Origin: Saururus chinensis
Lineage: Eukaryota > Streptophyta > Magnoliopsida > Piperales > Saururaceae
Reading direction: 5' to 3'
Length of the DNA stretch: 64,000 nt
Assembly (NCBI GenBank): GCA_035235625.1
Contig: CP141141.1
Location: forward strand, 25,479,968 to 25,543,967
The notes beneath the pieces were generated by a model, which was not told the DNA's origin, searched no databases, and worked only from the letters and a program-made list of their open reading frames with translations. A program made the position numbers and the translations under genes. Shown one piece after another: positions 37,043 to 49,893 of the stretch; positions within the stretch are counted from its first letter, which is position 1, and the number at the start of each line of letters is the position of its first letter.

Positions 37043-37120
37043 CTATATTTCATTTAAATTACTATTTTTTTATGTCTACAGGTGCTTGAACATATGGCAT
37101 TTATAAAGCAAGATCAATTA
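35686..37120 (+). pseudogene. ALY unit 1 (partial: STALDALQ to VLEH exons)
   Basis: Exon at 35,994-36,077 (84 nt, CAG before and GTGAGT after) encodes ESTALDALQALADVSVNI.... Exon at 36,296-36,570 encodes STVQVKEEREYMDIDEKPY and continues open through KQKRKFLGAK to GTAAGA. An exon from 36,682 to about 36,868 encodes IPKTKIDSEPLKLEV and later reaches a stop. An exon from 37,082 encodes [12 protein letters not shown] and a lysine-rich tail. A possible small exon at 35,686 (SKRK word) is less sure. This unit is the least damaged: its first two exons have intact frames and good splice sites. It lacks the ATDEDYYED exon upstream and the DIRP-side exons. Confidence 0.75.
36967..37045. repeat. TA microsatellite, ALY unit 1 intron
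   Basis: About 75 bp of TA/AT dinucleotides with one TATTATA interruption near 37,016-37,021. It lies in the intron between the IPKTK exon and the VLEH exon. The same intron in units 2 and 3 holds runs of very different length. Confidence 0.95.
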
Positions 37121-37229
37121 GTTACTATGAGGAAAAAAAAAGAAAAAATAAAAAGGAGGAAAAAGTATGAAATTTCCATCATATGACTTGTATGAGAAAA
37201 CAAAAAAAGAAAAAAAGGAAAAAAAAAGA

Positions 37230-39372
37230 GGGGTAGCTACTGATGAAGACTATTATGAGGATAGTTTAGGTGGTAGGGGTGCGGAAAATGGAGATTTTTC
37301 CATAGATAAAGGTGTAGGAGCAGCAGACATATCATGCAAAGGGAAAAGTTCTTGGGCAAAGGCGCCAAAGATTATGGACTATGAAAATAATAAGCATTTT
37401 GATGATGTAAGGGAAGCTTGTAGTGGTACTGAAGAAGGGTGTACTTATAGAGCTATCAAGGATGAAGTTGAAGCTGAAGTTACAAATAATAAAGCTTGGT
37501 GTTCTCCTCAAGTTTTAAGGTGAAGGAACATGCACGTCTTTTCTGGAGGTTTCTGCATTTTTTTAGTTTATGGCTTATGTTAGTTCTATATGGTTTGTTA
37601 CCTCTTAGCATTCTTGACTTCAATTGGCATGAGCATCTTTCGTTCTAGTGACATGGAAGTGAAGTTTAAGCCTTTTGATTTCCGAATTAGCTTCCCTGCC
37701 CACTTTTTCTTAAAATTTTTGAGAAGAGAAGGGATTTAATGAGAAGCTGATTTAACCATGAAAACATTCTAGATGCAAAGTTTGTTCTCTTATTTTATTT
37801 AACTATATAGGAGCTTCGGCAAGATTTCATCTTTTAAATGTGTATATTCTTACTTATCTTTATATTAGTTCACCTATTTTTTAAAGCTAGTCTGACTTGG
37901 GCTTTTTTGGAGATGAAAGTACTGCTTTGGATGCATTACAAGCTTTGCCTGATCTGTCTGTAAATATTTTAGCACCAACTTCCACGGCTGAATCTGGTGA
38001 GTACATTATTTGTACTCTGTAGTTTGGTTATAGTTGGATGAAATGAAAAAGGATAAAGAGAGTGGACATGTTTTTTTTATTAATTGTCATCATCCAAGTG
38101 ATTGTATCTTTTCATAGGAGAGTTTATTTTCTTGTTGCTTTCAACCCTATTGATGTCTCTATTTTTTAAATTTCTATAACTAAAAGTTGTAGCTTTTTTT
38201 CTTTCTTTCTCATAATCGTCTGTGCAGGTCAAGGAAGAGGGGGGAAATATGGATATTTATGAGAAACTTAAATGCTCCTGAAGTTCTTTCTACCCATTTT
38301 AAAGAGATAAGTGAAAGAACATTGGAAAGAAAGATAAACTCCATGCAGGAAGGGAGAGCATTGCTCCTAAAATGCAAAATCGAAAGCATCGGTTCTTGAT
38401 GTTAATTATCTTTCAGAACCCAAGCAGCAGGGAGAGTTGTTGTACAATAATTCCTCAAAACGGAAAAGGAAGTTTTTAGTTGCAAAAGTAAGCTCTATTG
38501 ATGATATCTTTGTGACAATTATTTTGTGGACATGTTAACTTTATTACAATTTATGTTATTTATTATTTTTACTTGTTGCAGATACCTAAAACAAAGATTG
38601 ATAGTGAGCCTCTTTTAAGTGAGCCACTGAAGTTAGAAGTATGTGGAAGACAAAACATTCTCTTTAAGACAAATTACAAATTGTTTGTGCTCAGTTACTT
38701 CTGTTCTTTGGGCTCTTTTAATTCGGATGATATGCCCAATAGTCGATTACAAGAATTTGACATGTTGGGACTTTTATAAAAAGGTAAGTTTAAACAATTG
38801 TATCTTTTCTATATGTAGTATAATAGGAACTATTTGGACCAAATGCCATTACTAAATATGTTGTGCTAATTAATGATATATATATATATATATATTTCGT
38901 TTCAATTACTGTTTTTTATGTCCACAGGTGCTTGAGCATATGACATTTATAAAGCAAGATCAATCAGTTACTATGAGGGAAAAAAAAGAAACAATAAAAA
39001 GGAGGAAAAAGTATGAAATTTCCATCATATGACTTTTATGAGAAAAGAAAAAAAAGAAAAAAAGGAAACAAAAGGAAATAAAATGGAAAAAAGATTCTTG
39101 CTAGCGATGTTTCCCAGCCCCTCCGCCATGATCTCACGGTGATTATGTTTGTCTTTTGTTTCTGGAGCTGTTGGAGTGTGGGTCCCAGTGCAGTCAAATG
39201 GGCTTTTCTCATTTGCAAAGGCGATTCCTGAACTATAGTTAAAGCTGAGGTATCTTTATTTTTGTAGGAAGGTTTCCTTGCTAATATGGTAGGAGCTTTT
39301 AAATTTTTCTAGCATTAGGGAATCCTTAAATATTGGCCCGTGCATTATTTAAAATTGGGTCTACTGTAGAAC
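37230..39372 (+). pseudogene. ALY unit 2, 5' part (ATDEDYYED to the LTR insertion)
   Basis: The exon at about 37,230-37,548 encodes ATDEDYYEDSLGGRGAEN, CKGKSSWAKAPKIMDYEN and HFDDVREACSGTEEG; a stop after SPQVLR reflects a 1-nt shift before RLFSG. Its 5' part is replaced by the A-rich tail of unit 1, fused at AGAGGGGTAGCTACTGATG. Exon 37,913-37,996 (84 nt) encodes ESTALDALQALPDLSVNI with GAG instead of CAG at the acceptor. Exon ~38,214-38,487 (VKEEGGNMDIYE) has a lost acceptor (CAT) and a frameshift near 38,267. Exon 38,582-38,783 (IPKTKIDSEPLLSEPLKLEV) and the VLEHM exon from 38,928 follow, then SVGPSAV near 39,175-39,190. The LTR element interrupts the next intron at 39,373. Confidence 0.75.
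38873..38896. repeat. short TA microsatellite, ALY unit 2 intron
   Basis: About 11 TA repeats at the same intron position as the long runs in units 1 and 3. Confidence 0.9.
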
Positions 39373-39757
39373 TATTGTGGACCGGTGCCCACAATGGCCT
39401 AGCAGCCCAGTCAGAGGAAGGGAGCGGTGCAAGATGGCTAGGAAAGGGAAGAGGAAGCGGCATGGCCGCCATGAAGGAGGGAGAGACAAGGAAGAAAGGG
39501 GAGAAGACAATAGACTCAATAATTCATTCACTGATTAATTAGGCTATAACCCTTACACTTATATAGAGAATTTTAATGAGCTCACTAACATAAGCCTAAA
39601 AGCCCATTAAGCATTATTTAAAGGAAATAATAATAAACTCCTTAATAATTAAGAAACGATTAATAGCCCTAAGCAACCCTAGGGCCTACGCCCCACTTAT
39701 TAACAATAACATAATTAAATGTATCCCCGATGGTAGACCCTCTAGACGTTCACAACA
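39373..39757 (-). repeat. 3' LTR (minus orientation) of the 2.95-kb element
   Basis: It ends (plus strand) GACGTTCACAACA and starts TATTGTGGACC; the partner starts TGTTGTGGACC, so the terminal CA of the minus-strand LTR has mutated to TA here. A TATA-like CTCTATATAAGTG on the minus strand near 39,560-39,570 is the expected promoter position. Confidence 0.9.
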
Positions 39758-40239
39758 TTCCACCACGCTTCCGCATCACCTCATCCTCGAGGTGGCCTAA
39801 AAATTCGAAGCAACAGGCCCACCATAGCTCCACTGTGCACAGCCGGTCTAGAAATATGGATGAGACACACCTCTGGTGTTGAAGGGTGAATGAGTTGGGC
39901 CCTACGCAGAACCCATGCATGGAATTGGCGCCGGGTTCACTCAAAAGCAGAATAGCCCAAGGAATTCGGAAAGAGCCACTCGCATATCCCATGGGCCTGG
40001 GCTTGATTCTAAGCAGACCCGTACAACTTCACTTCGAGTAAACTCCAAAGCAACAACCACCGTATATGCAATGGATAGGGCAAAATCACCTGTGCGTAGG
40101 CTAGGTAGCGGCTCCCATATTTTCTGTATACACCTCGTTGAATAGGGCCGGCCAAGAAAAATGCTTGAGACAATATGAGTGAACAATCTCCCGCCTCCCA
40201 CTGAAGTGGATGTGGGCCAGACCATTTCGAGTGAGTCTA

Positions 40240-41390
40240 AGTGAAGCCACATAACCAAGGAATTCTCATAGACAGCTTACCAAACAAAAATAGGGACAAA
40301 GCTTTCTCCAATATGCTTTCTTCATTTGGCAACAAAATCTGTAGAAGACACCCAAGATAGGCGAGATAATGGGTCAAGATTTCTGTTGTGGCAAAGGAAA
40401 ATGTGAGCTGGCTGACTTTGTGGGCTATTAACACGCACATAAGTATTGACTGGTATATGCAATTAAAGAAGGCAATCTCGTAGTAGGCAACCAGATGGGT
40501 AGAAGAGACAAAACATGTGCATGTGATGGGGCGAAATCCAAGTGATGAGCATGCTGGCTTTTGCAACTGAAATAAGAAATCACGTTGTTTAGGAGTGTAG
40601 TTGGGAAGAAATTTGCAAACTTTCCTTTCAAATGGCGTGGATTGCTCTGATGGTGATTCGGTCGAGATTGTTGGCCCAAACGACGGTAGAGAATAGACTG
40701 TGGCAGCAACTTTGGCAAGAACCATACGTGGGCAACCAGTGGATGACGAGCTGTAATCTTGGCAATTATATCCGGGATTGGGCCTGGAATTTCGCTGTTT
40801 AAGTAGATAGTGCATCGAGGAAAACCAACGGCATGGCAGTGGAGATGGGAAGATTTGTTGCCCGCACATGCAAAGGAGGGGAGAAAGTTATTCATAGAAA
40901 ACTTGCCAAATAGGTCGCTTGAGCTGTAACGGATGTAGATATTAGCTTCCACGGATCGTGGGGAGTAAAGAGACCTCTGGCACAACCCTGTGCTCCAGCA
41001 GGTGACCTAGCTGCCCGTGTTTCCAACCCCAACGACAGAGATCCACGAAGGCGCTGATGATGGAGGGCTGTGGCTTGGCAATGGAGAACCAGGGAAGGGA
41101 AGTTCCCTTGTCCCCTAACAAGTTGTTGCAGACGCCCACTGTAGTCAACATGGCTGGCTGATTCCCACTGCTCACCATGCTCTCCGGGAAAAACTGGGGT
41201 GAAGAAGGGTCGTGATCGTCGGCCTGGCAGTGATGTTGCATAGTGATCACATGCCTCCTTTTGCTCCAAAGGCAGTATCTTGGACACTGTCGGCGCTGAT
41301 GTTCCTCCCTCCATCGTGAAGGTAGTGGGTGGAGCCTCTATTTTTGAGGGCACTACATGAGCAGTCTTTTGGCAGCCCGACCTTACGAGC
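40240..41390 (-). other. internal region of the LTR element without recognised genes
   Basis: Minus-strand frames of 85-210 codons overlap here (for example 40,237-40,869 and 40,428-40,985 in different frames) but break at several stops and show no gag or pol motif that I can see. The region may be captured DNA or heavily decayed coding sequence. Confidence 0.35.
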
Positions 41391-41920
41391 TATGGTGCAC
41401 AATAGGGGCGACGAACTCTTGGGGTCCATGGCCGGATGAGGCAGCTGGAATTGACTCCGGCGAGAGAACCTATTGAAAGGGGTGCCCGGCTGCGGAGGTG
41501 CCAAGTCCTCCGGAATGGGTTCCCTTTGCAGCGAAAGGCCACCCGCTTCAATTGATTCATCTTCTTTTTCCAGGCAAATGATGATGGAGGTCTTGGGTCA
41601 GCCCGGGGAAGCACCTTAGCTGGTGGGGAAGGTGTTGGTTCAGCCCAAGGCAGCACCTTGACCGGTGGGGAAGGTGTTGGGTCAGCCCGAGGCAGCACCT
41701 TGGCCAGTGAGAAAGGTGTTGGGTCAGCCCGAGGCAGAACTTTGGCCAATGGTGGAGGCGTTGGATCAGCCCGAGGCAGCACCTTGGCCGGCGTGGATGT
41801 TGTCCTAGAGATTAGAAGCTTGTCGACCGCAGCTGAAAGATTTTCACACATCTCCAAGATGGTAGCCAAGTCTGGGGAGGAAAGAGCCTTCGGAAGCATT
41901 TTCGCTCGTTGCCCCATAGA
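41390..41920 (-). CDS. repeat-bearing open frame of the LTR element, no known domain
   Basis: A minus-strand frame likely starting MGQRAKMLPKALSSPDL just after the primer site. The frame can be extended upstream into the LTR (to 42,040), but the start after the primer site is more sensible. It has LATILEMCENLSAAVDKLL, a possible helix, then about five 15-residue repeats of the type AKVLPRADPTPSPP (41,598-41,795), then a basic stretch. Beyond 41,390 the downstream internal region has further open frames (to about 40,240) with no recognised motif. It could be a degenerate gag-like leader or captured host sequence. Confidence 0.4.
   Translation of the reverse strand, partial: SMGQRAKMLPKALSSPDLATILEMCENLSAAVDKLLISRTTSTPAKVLPRADPTPPPLAKVLPRADPTPFSLAKVLPRADPTPSPPVKVLPWAEPTPSPPAKVLPRADPRPPSSFAWKKKMNQLKRVAFRCKGNPFRRTWHLRSRAPLSIGSLAGVNSSCLIRPWTPRVRRPYCAP
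41598..41800 (-). repeat. 45-bp tandem repeats in the LTR element
   Basis: Five near copies of CAGCCCGAGGCAGCACCTTG start near 41,598, 41,642, 41,687, 41,732 and 41,777. The 45-bp period keeps the frame and gives the proline-rich 15-residue repeat. Confidence 0.85.
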
Positions 41921-41940
41921 CCGTTCGGCTTTGATAGCAA

Positions 41941-42325
41941 TGTTGTGGACCGGTGCCCACAATGGCCTAGCAGCCCGGTCAGAGGAAGGGAGCAGCGCAA
42001 GATGGACGGGAAAGGGAAGAGGAAGTGGCATGGCTGCCATGAAGGAGGGAGAGAAAAGGAAGAAAGGGGAGAAGACAAGAGACTCAATAATTTATTCAAT
42101 GATTAATTAGGCTATAACCCTTACACTTATATAGAGTATTTTAATAGGCTCACTAACATAAACCTAAAAGCCCACTAAGCATTATTTAAAAGAAATAATA
42201 ATAAACTCCTTAATAATTAAGAAATGACTAATAGCCCTAAGCAACCCTAGGGCCTACGCCCCACTTATTAACAATAACATAATTAAATGTGTCTTCGATG
42301 GTAGACCCTCTAGACGTTCACAACA
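41941..42325 (-). repeat. 5' LTR (minus orientation) of the 2.95-kb element
   Basis: It runs TGTTGTGGACCGG..GTTCACAACA (plus strand), so both termini are canonical TG..CA in either reading. A TATA-like CTCTATATAAGTG on the minus strand lies near 42,124-42,136. It is the same length as the partner LTR. Confidence 0.92.
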
Positions 42326-42330
42326 AGAAC

Positions 42331-42788
42331 TGTGTTTATTTTTTGCTAGAATACAAAATTATGGTGTATAGATTTCCGTTTTAATTATGTTAATCATCAT
42401 TTCTTTCATTTAGTTGCTCATTGTTATAGACTTTGAATAGTTTGTTTCTGAAATCTGCTTATCATGTCGTTAGTAGTAGTGGATTTTGGACTTTATTTAT
42501 ATTACTTATGTTTGTAAATGTAAATTTTTTGTCCTTTTATCTGTTTATGATAATACTTTATATGTGCAGACATATGCCTCTTATAAAGAGCAACTTACAC
42601 TAAATTACGTGCTGGGGTTCGAGAGGGGCTTCCTACAGATCTTGTTTGTCCATTGTCAGCTGGACAGTGAGCTATTTGTTTAGCATCCCAAGACAAGAGA
42701 ACTCCATGATGGCAGTATATTGACTGTTGACCACAACAAGTGCAGGATTCAGTTTGATAAGCCAAAGTTAGGAGTTGAGCTGGTCATG
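42331..42788 (+). pseudogene. ALY unit 2, 3' part (REGLPTD exon)
   Basis: After the LTR element the host intron resumes with GTGTTTATTTTTTGC. Exon 42,570-42,788 follows TATGTGCAG and ends before GTATGG. One frame reads GVREGLPTDLVCPLSAGQ, and after a shift and a TAG it reads [11 protein letters not shown] and [18 protein letters not shown]. In plant ALY proteins this block follows the DIRP region. The stop and frame change show the exon is dead. Confidence 0.78.
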
Positions 42789-43300
42789 GTATGGTTCTTC
42801 TGAGCTTAAATGTTTAACATTCTAACTCTTATGTTACTTGTATGATATGTTGTCTTTTAGATGAGTAGAAAGACATAAAACAGTATTGCAGGACATTCAA
42901 TGTTTAAATAGTGTTGGGCTTGCGTTCATGGCTACTTAAAGGTCAAGTAGTTAAATGTTTTAATATCCGTAACCAAGAATGTGTCCACCACATATAAAAT
43001 TACCAAATTTTGAAGAAGTATTTTGAATTTATTCACCTGTTTATCGGATGGGAAGTTAATTTTTTGTTTAGTTTTCTTTTTGTGTCGTCACAAAATGTAA
43101 TCATGAAATATATAATATTTTGCTTACTGCCTTTACCTAATTTGTTTCTATAAAAGCTGAGTGTTGTACAAGTATTGAAGTAGGCATTTTCGTCTTGAGA
43201 CGAATCAATAAACACTCTCTCTCCCTTCCATTTCTCTCTCTCTCTCTCACTCTGTCCGTGTGTGTGGAGCTATATTGATTTCATAAAATATGTTTGCCAG
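42789..43300 (+). other. intron/spacer between ALY units 2 and 3
   Basis: AT-rich intronic sequence without exons. It matches the stretch after the REGLPTD exon of units 3 and 4 (GTCCACCA..TAAAATTACC, GAATTTATTCACCTG, GTATTGAAGTAGGCATTT), but the VGKRTP exon found there is missing here. A CT-rich tract (43,217-43,255) precedes the next exon. Confidence 0.6.
43217..43255 (+). repeat. CT microsatellite before ALY unit 3
   Basis: A run of CTCTCT with interruptions, just upstream of the GGAKF exon. Similar runs precede the same exon in units 4 and 5 (about 47,235 and 48,652), so it belongs to the unit and may act as a long polypyrimidine tract before the acceptor. Confidence 0.9.
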
Positions 43301-46007
<2,707 letters not shown>

Positions 46008-46934
46008 GTATGGTTCTTCTGAGCTTAAATGTTTAACATTCTAACTCTTATGCTACAGTATTGCACGACATTCAATGTTTAAGTAGTGTTGGGCTTGCAT
46101 TCATCGCTACTTTAAAGGTCAAGTAGTTAAATGTTTTAGCATTTGTAACCTAGAATGTGTCCACCAAATATAAAATTACCAAATTTTGAAGAAGTATTTT
46201 GAATTTATTCACCTGTTTATCGGATGGGAAGTTAACTTTTTGTGATGTCACAAAATGTAATCATGAAATATATAATCTTTTGCTTACTTCCTTTACCTTA
46301 TTTGTTTCTATACAATGCTTAGTGTTGTACAAGTATTGAAGTAGGCATTTTAAGTCTTGAGACATTAATATAGTGATGGATTTTTTGGATTCCAAATAGT
46401 TTAGGTTACTGCAATGCCAAGGAAAAAGTGGTGCAACTAGTGTGGGTTCAAATATTTTTTTAAATCCCTAAGTATTTGCGTTGCCTTTTCACAATAGTTG
46501 CAGATACCTACACTATTTTCCACACTTTTTTATTAAGTGTCGCAAGTAGTGTAAGTATTAGTAATGATTATAAAAAAGCATCCCAAATAGTGTAGGTATT
46601 TGTGACACTTGTTAAAAAACATTAGGTATTTGTAATGTCGGCAGATAGTAATTTGGTAGTTGTTATTATAGAGTTGCTTATATTGTTTTGCAAAGAAATC
46701 ATTCTTTTATGCTTAGAGATAGCTTCGTACATTTATATTTCAAATTGGGACATATGGTTGTTATAAAAATTTATTTCTTGTGTATGTTGTTTCACTTGGT
46801 ACTCTGTCAAGGTGTAAATGTTTTTCTTATAGTACAGCTTTGGGCTTTGTTTTATTTGTTTAGCACAACATTAATCTTGTTCTTCTATTTAGATTCATAT
46901 GGGTGATGTGATGTGAAATGGCTTGTTATTGCAG
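46008..46934 (+). other. spacer between REGLPTD exon and the next VGKRTP exon
   Basis: AT-rich, no exon recognised. It includes a 0.28-kb stretch with self-complementary words (see 46,375-46,655) and ends with CTTGTTATTGCAG, a plausible acceptor, before the VGKRTP exon. Confidence 0.5.
46375..46655. repeat. possible MITE-like inverted-repeat sequence
   Basis: Words such as AACTAGTGTGGGTTCAAATA and AAATAGTGTAGGTATTTGTG face complements such as ATACCTACACTATTTTCC, with GTGTCGCAAGTAGTG between. A shorter relative lies at 48,062-48,225 in the next unit. I cannot define clean terminal repeats or a target duplication, so it may be an old miniature element that spread with the units. Confidence 0.4.
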
Positions 46935-47687
46935 GTAGTCGGCCTCGTGTAGTTGGAAAACGAACCCCATGATTCCCTATTTCATACTCATATGGTAATG
47001 ACGGAAGTGCACGAATTAGAAAGCGTAATTTGAAGTCAGAATTTGATTGTGATGACTTTGATGCTCCTCGAGCTGCCTTAGCATTAGCAGAAGCTTCACA
47101 AAAAGGTGTGTCTCCCCAAGTTTATTCTGCTCCAAGAAAAAGAACCACCTCCTTTCAGAATGGTTGAAGCAAGGTAGTGATGGTCAATTCTTTTTATAAA
47201 ATACACTTAAACTTAACTGTTTAAGAATCAATAAACTCTCTCTCTCCCTTCCATTTCTCACTCTCTCTCTCTCTCTCTCTCACTCTGTCTGTGTGTGTGG
47301 AGCTATATTGATTTCTTAAAATATGCTTGCAAGGGAGGAGCAGAGTTTGATATTGTCAAGGGCAAAGGGGTAGCTACTAATGAAGACTATTATGAGGATA
47401 GTTTAGGTGGTAGGGATGCAGAAAATGAAGATTTTTCCATAGATAAAGGTGTAGGACCAGCAGACAGATCATGCAAAGGGAAATCTTCTCGGGCAAAGAA
47501 GCCAAAGATTATGGGGTTCGGGAGGGGCTTCCTACAGATCTTGCTTGTCCATTGTCAGTAAGACAGCGAGTTATTTGCTTGGCATCTCAAGACAAGAGAA
47601 CTCCATGATGGCAGTGTATTGATTGGTGACCGCAACAAGTGCAGGATTCTGTTTGATAAGCCAGAGTTAGGAGTTGAGCTGGTCATG
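46935..47687 (+). pseudogene. ALY unit 4 (VGKRTP exon, then fused ATDEDYYED/REGLPTD exon)
   Basis: Exon 46,935-47,173 encodes SRPRVVGKRTP, a stop where CGA has become TGA, FPISYSYGNDGSARIRKRNL, RAALALAEASQKGVSPQV, and ends before GTAGTG. The second exon begins at 47,335 after GCTTGCAAG (acceptor CAG changed to AAG) and encodes ATNEDYYEDSLGGRDAEN and KSSRAKKPKIM. At 47,513 it passes without an intron into the GGGTTCGGGAGGGGCTTCC block that belongs to the REGLPTD exon and ends at 47,687, where the donor GT is CT. The STALDALQ, VKEE, IPKTK and VLEH exons are all missing, which fits a deletion between two exons. Confidence 0.8.
47228..47285 (+). repeat. CT microsatellite, ALY unit 4
   Basis: CTCTCTCTCC..CTCTCTCTCTCTCTCTCA upstream of the GGAEF exon, homologous to those in units 3 and 5. 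Confidence 0.9.
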
Positions 47688-48362
47688 CTATGGTTCTTTT
47701 GAGCTTAAATGTTTAACATTCTAACTCTATGTTACTTGTATGATATGTTGTCTTTTAGATGAGTAGAAAGTCATAAAACAGTATTGCAGGACATTCAATG
47801 TTTAAGTAGCGTTGGGCTTGCATTCATGGCAACTTAAAGGTCATGTAGTTAAATGTTTTAGCATCCGTAACCTAGAATGTGTCCACCAAATATAAAATTA
47901 CAAAATTTTGAAGAAGTATTTTGAATTTATTAACCTGTTTGTCAGATGGAAAGTTAGCTTTTTGTTTAGTTTTGTTTTTGTGACATCACAAAATGTATCA
48001 TGAAATATATAATCAAAGCTTAGTGTTGTACAAGTATTGAAGCAGGCATTTTTGTTTTGAGACATTAATATAGTGATGGATTTTCAGGGTTCCAAATAGT
48101 TTAGGTTATTGCGATGCTTTGGAAAAAGTGCTGCAACTAGTGTAGGTTCAAATATTTTTTTAAATCCCTAACTATTTGCTTTGCTTTTTAACAATAGTTG
48201 CATATACCTACACTATTTGCAGCACTCGATACTTTCTCACGGTGTAAATGTTTTTTTTCTATAGTATGGCTTTGGGCTTTGTTTTATTTGTTTTGGCACA
48301 ACATTAATCTTGTTCTTCTATTTAGATTCATATGGGCGATGTGAAATGGCTTGTTACTGCAG
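47688..48362 (+). other. spacer between ALY units 4 and 5
   Basis: Intron-like sequence parallel to 46,008-46,934. It includes the shortened MITE-like relative at about 48,062-48,225 and ends with CTTGTTACTGCAG. No exon is seen. Confidence 0.5.
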
Positions 48363-48669
48363 GTAGTGTGCCTTGTGCAGTTGGAAAACGAACCCCACAG
48401 TTCCCTATTTCATACTCATATGGTAATGACGGAAGTGCACGAATTAGCAAGCATAATTCAATGTCAGATAGCTTTAATGCTGCTCGGGCTGCCTGACCAC
48501 TAGCAGAAGCTTCACAAAAAGGTGTCCGGCCCCAAGTTTCTTCTGCTCTAAGAAAAAGAACAACCTCCATTCAAAAGGGTTGAAGGAAGGTAGTGATGGC
48601 CAATTCTTTTTATAAAATGCCTTTAAACGTAACTGTTTAAGAATCAATAAATGCTCTCTCTCCCTTCCA

Positions 48670-48710
<41 letters not shown>

Positions 48711-49893
48711 CTGTGTTTGTTATATTGATTTCTTAAAATATGTTTGCCAGGGTGGAGCAGAGTTTGCTATTGTCAAGGGCAGAGGGGTAGCTACTGATGA
48801 AGACTATTATGAGGATAGTTTAGGTGGTAGGGGTGCAGAAAATGGAGATTTTTTAAGAGATAAAGGTGTAGGAGCAGCAAACAAACAGATCATGGAAAGG
48901 GAAAAAGTTCTCCAGGAAAGAAGCCAAAGATTATGGACTATGAAAATAATAATCATTTTGATGATGTAAGGGAAGCTTATAGTGGTACTGAAGAAGGGCT
49001 ACTTATAGAGCTATTGAAGATGAAGTTGAAGCTGAAGTTACAAAGAAGAAAGCTTTGTGTTCTCAACTTTTAAGGTGAAGGAGCATGCAACTTTCTGATT
49101 TCCGGATTAACATCCGTGCGCACTTCTCTTAAAACTTTTGAGAAGAGAAGGGATTTAATGAGAAGCTGATTTAACCATGATAACATTCTAGATGTAATTT
49201 TGTTCTGCTATTCTATTTAACTATATAGCAGTTTCTGCAAGATTTCATCTTTTAAATGTGTACATTCTTACTTATCTTTGTATTAGTTCACCTATTTTTT
49301 AAAGCTAGTCTGACTTAGACTTTTTTGCAGATGAAAGTACTGCTTTGGATGCATTGCAAGCTTTGGCTGATGTATCTGTAAATATTTTATCACCAACTTC
49401 CACTGCTGAATCTAGTGAGTGCATTGTTTGTACTCTGTGGTTTGGTTATAGTTGGGTGAAATGAAAAAGGATAAATAAAGTAGACATGTTTTTTTATTAA
49501 TTGTCATCATCTAACTGATTGTATCTTTTCAGTGGAGAATTTAGTTTCTTGTTGCTTTCTTCTTTCTCATTATTCATGTCTCTATTTTGTAAGTTTCTAT
49601 AACTGAAAGCTCTAGGTTTTTTTTCTTTCTCAGAATTGTCTGTGTAGGTCAAGGAAGAGTGGGAATATATGGATATTGATGAGAAACCCTATGCTCCTAA
49701 AGTGTTTTTTACCCATTTTAAAAGAGACAAGTTAAAGAATGTTGGAAAGAAAGATCAACTCCATGCAGAAAGGGAGAGCATTGCTCCTAAAAATGCAAAA
49801 GGAAACGAAAAAGGAAGTTTTAGGTGCAAAATTAAGATCGGTTGATGATATCTTTGTTACAATTATTTGTCTAATAGTTCTTATGTTTTCGGA
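48363..49893 (+). pseudogene. ALY unit 5 (VGKRTP to VKEE, truncated by satellite)
   Basis: Exon 48,363-48,589 encodes SVPCAVGKRTPQFPISYSY, SARISKHNSMSDSFNAARAA, a TGA stop, then PLAEASQKGVRPQV. Exon from 48,751 (after TTTGCCAG) encodes GGAEFAIVKGRGVATDEDY and HFDDVREAYSGTEEG with several indels, and its RLFSG end is deleted near 49,090. Exon 49,331-49,414 (84 nt) encodes ESTALDALQALADVSVNI with a good acceptor. The VKEE exon (from 49,634) has CAG changed to TAG before VKEEWEYMDIDEKPYAP, a deletion near 49,802, and a lost donor. The unit is cut off at TATGTTTTCGGAC, where satellite begins. Confidence 0.78.
48652..48712 (+). repeat. CT microsatellite, ALY unit 5
   Basis: A long CTCTCT run followed by GTGTCTGTGTTTG, just before the GGAEF exon. 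Confidence 0.9.

Larger units (their letters stand above)
39373..42325 (-). mobile_element. complete, apparently non-autonomous LTR retrotransposon
   Basis: Two 385-bp LTRs (39,373-39,757 and 41,941-42,325) flank 2.2 kb of internal sequence. A perfect 5-bp target duplication AGAAC lies at 39,368-39,372 and 42,326-42,330. Unit 3 shows the empty site (TGTAGAACTTGTTTATT near 45,546). On the minus strand the primer site right after the 5' LTR is TTGCTATCAAAGCCGAACG, close to the initiator-Met type TGGTATCAGAGCC, and GCGGAAGCGTGGTGGAA precedes the 3' LTR as a polypurine-like tract. I find no recognisable gag, protease, integrase, reverse transcriptase or RNase H. By eye the LTRs differ at about 24 of 385 positions, mostly transitions. 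Confidence 0.9.

Noticed and set aside
37167..37523. 118-codon frame starting MKFPSYDLYEKTKKEKKEKK as a real gene
   Set aside because: It joins an A-rich tail of ALY unit 1 to the ATDEDYYED exon of unit 2 across a duplication junction.
40237..40985. Overlapping 210- and 185-codon minus-strand frames in the LTR element as a possible pol gene
   Set aside because: No reverse transcriptase, integrase or protease motif is visible, and the frames break repeatedly. Kept only as an unresolved internal region.
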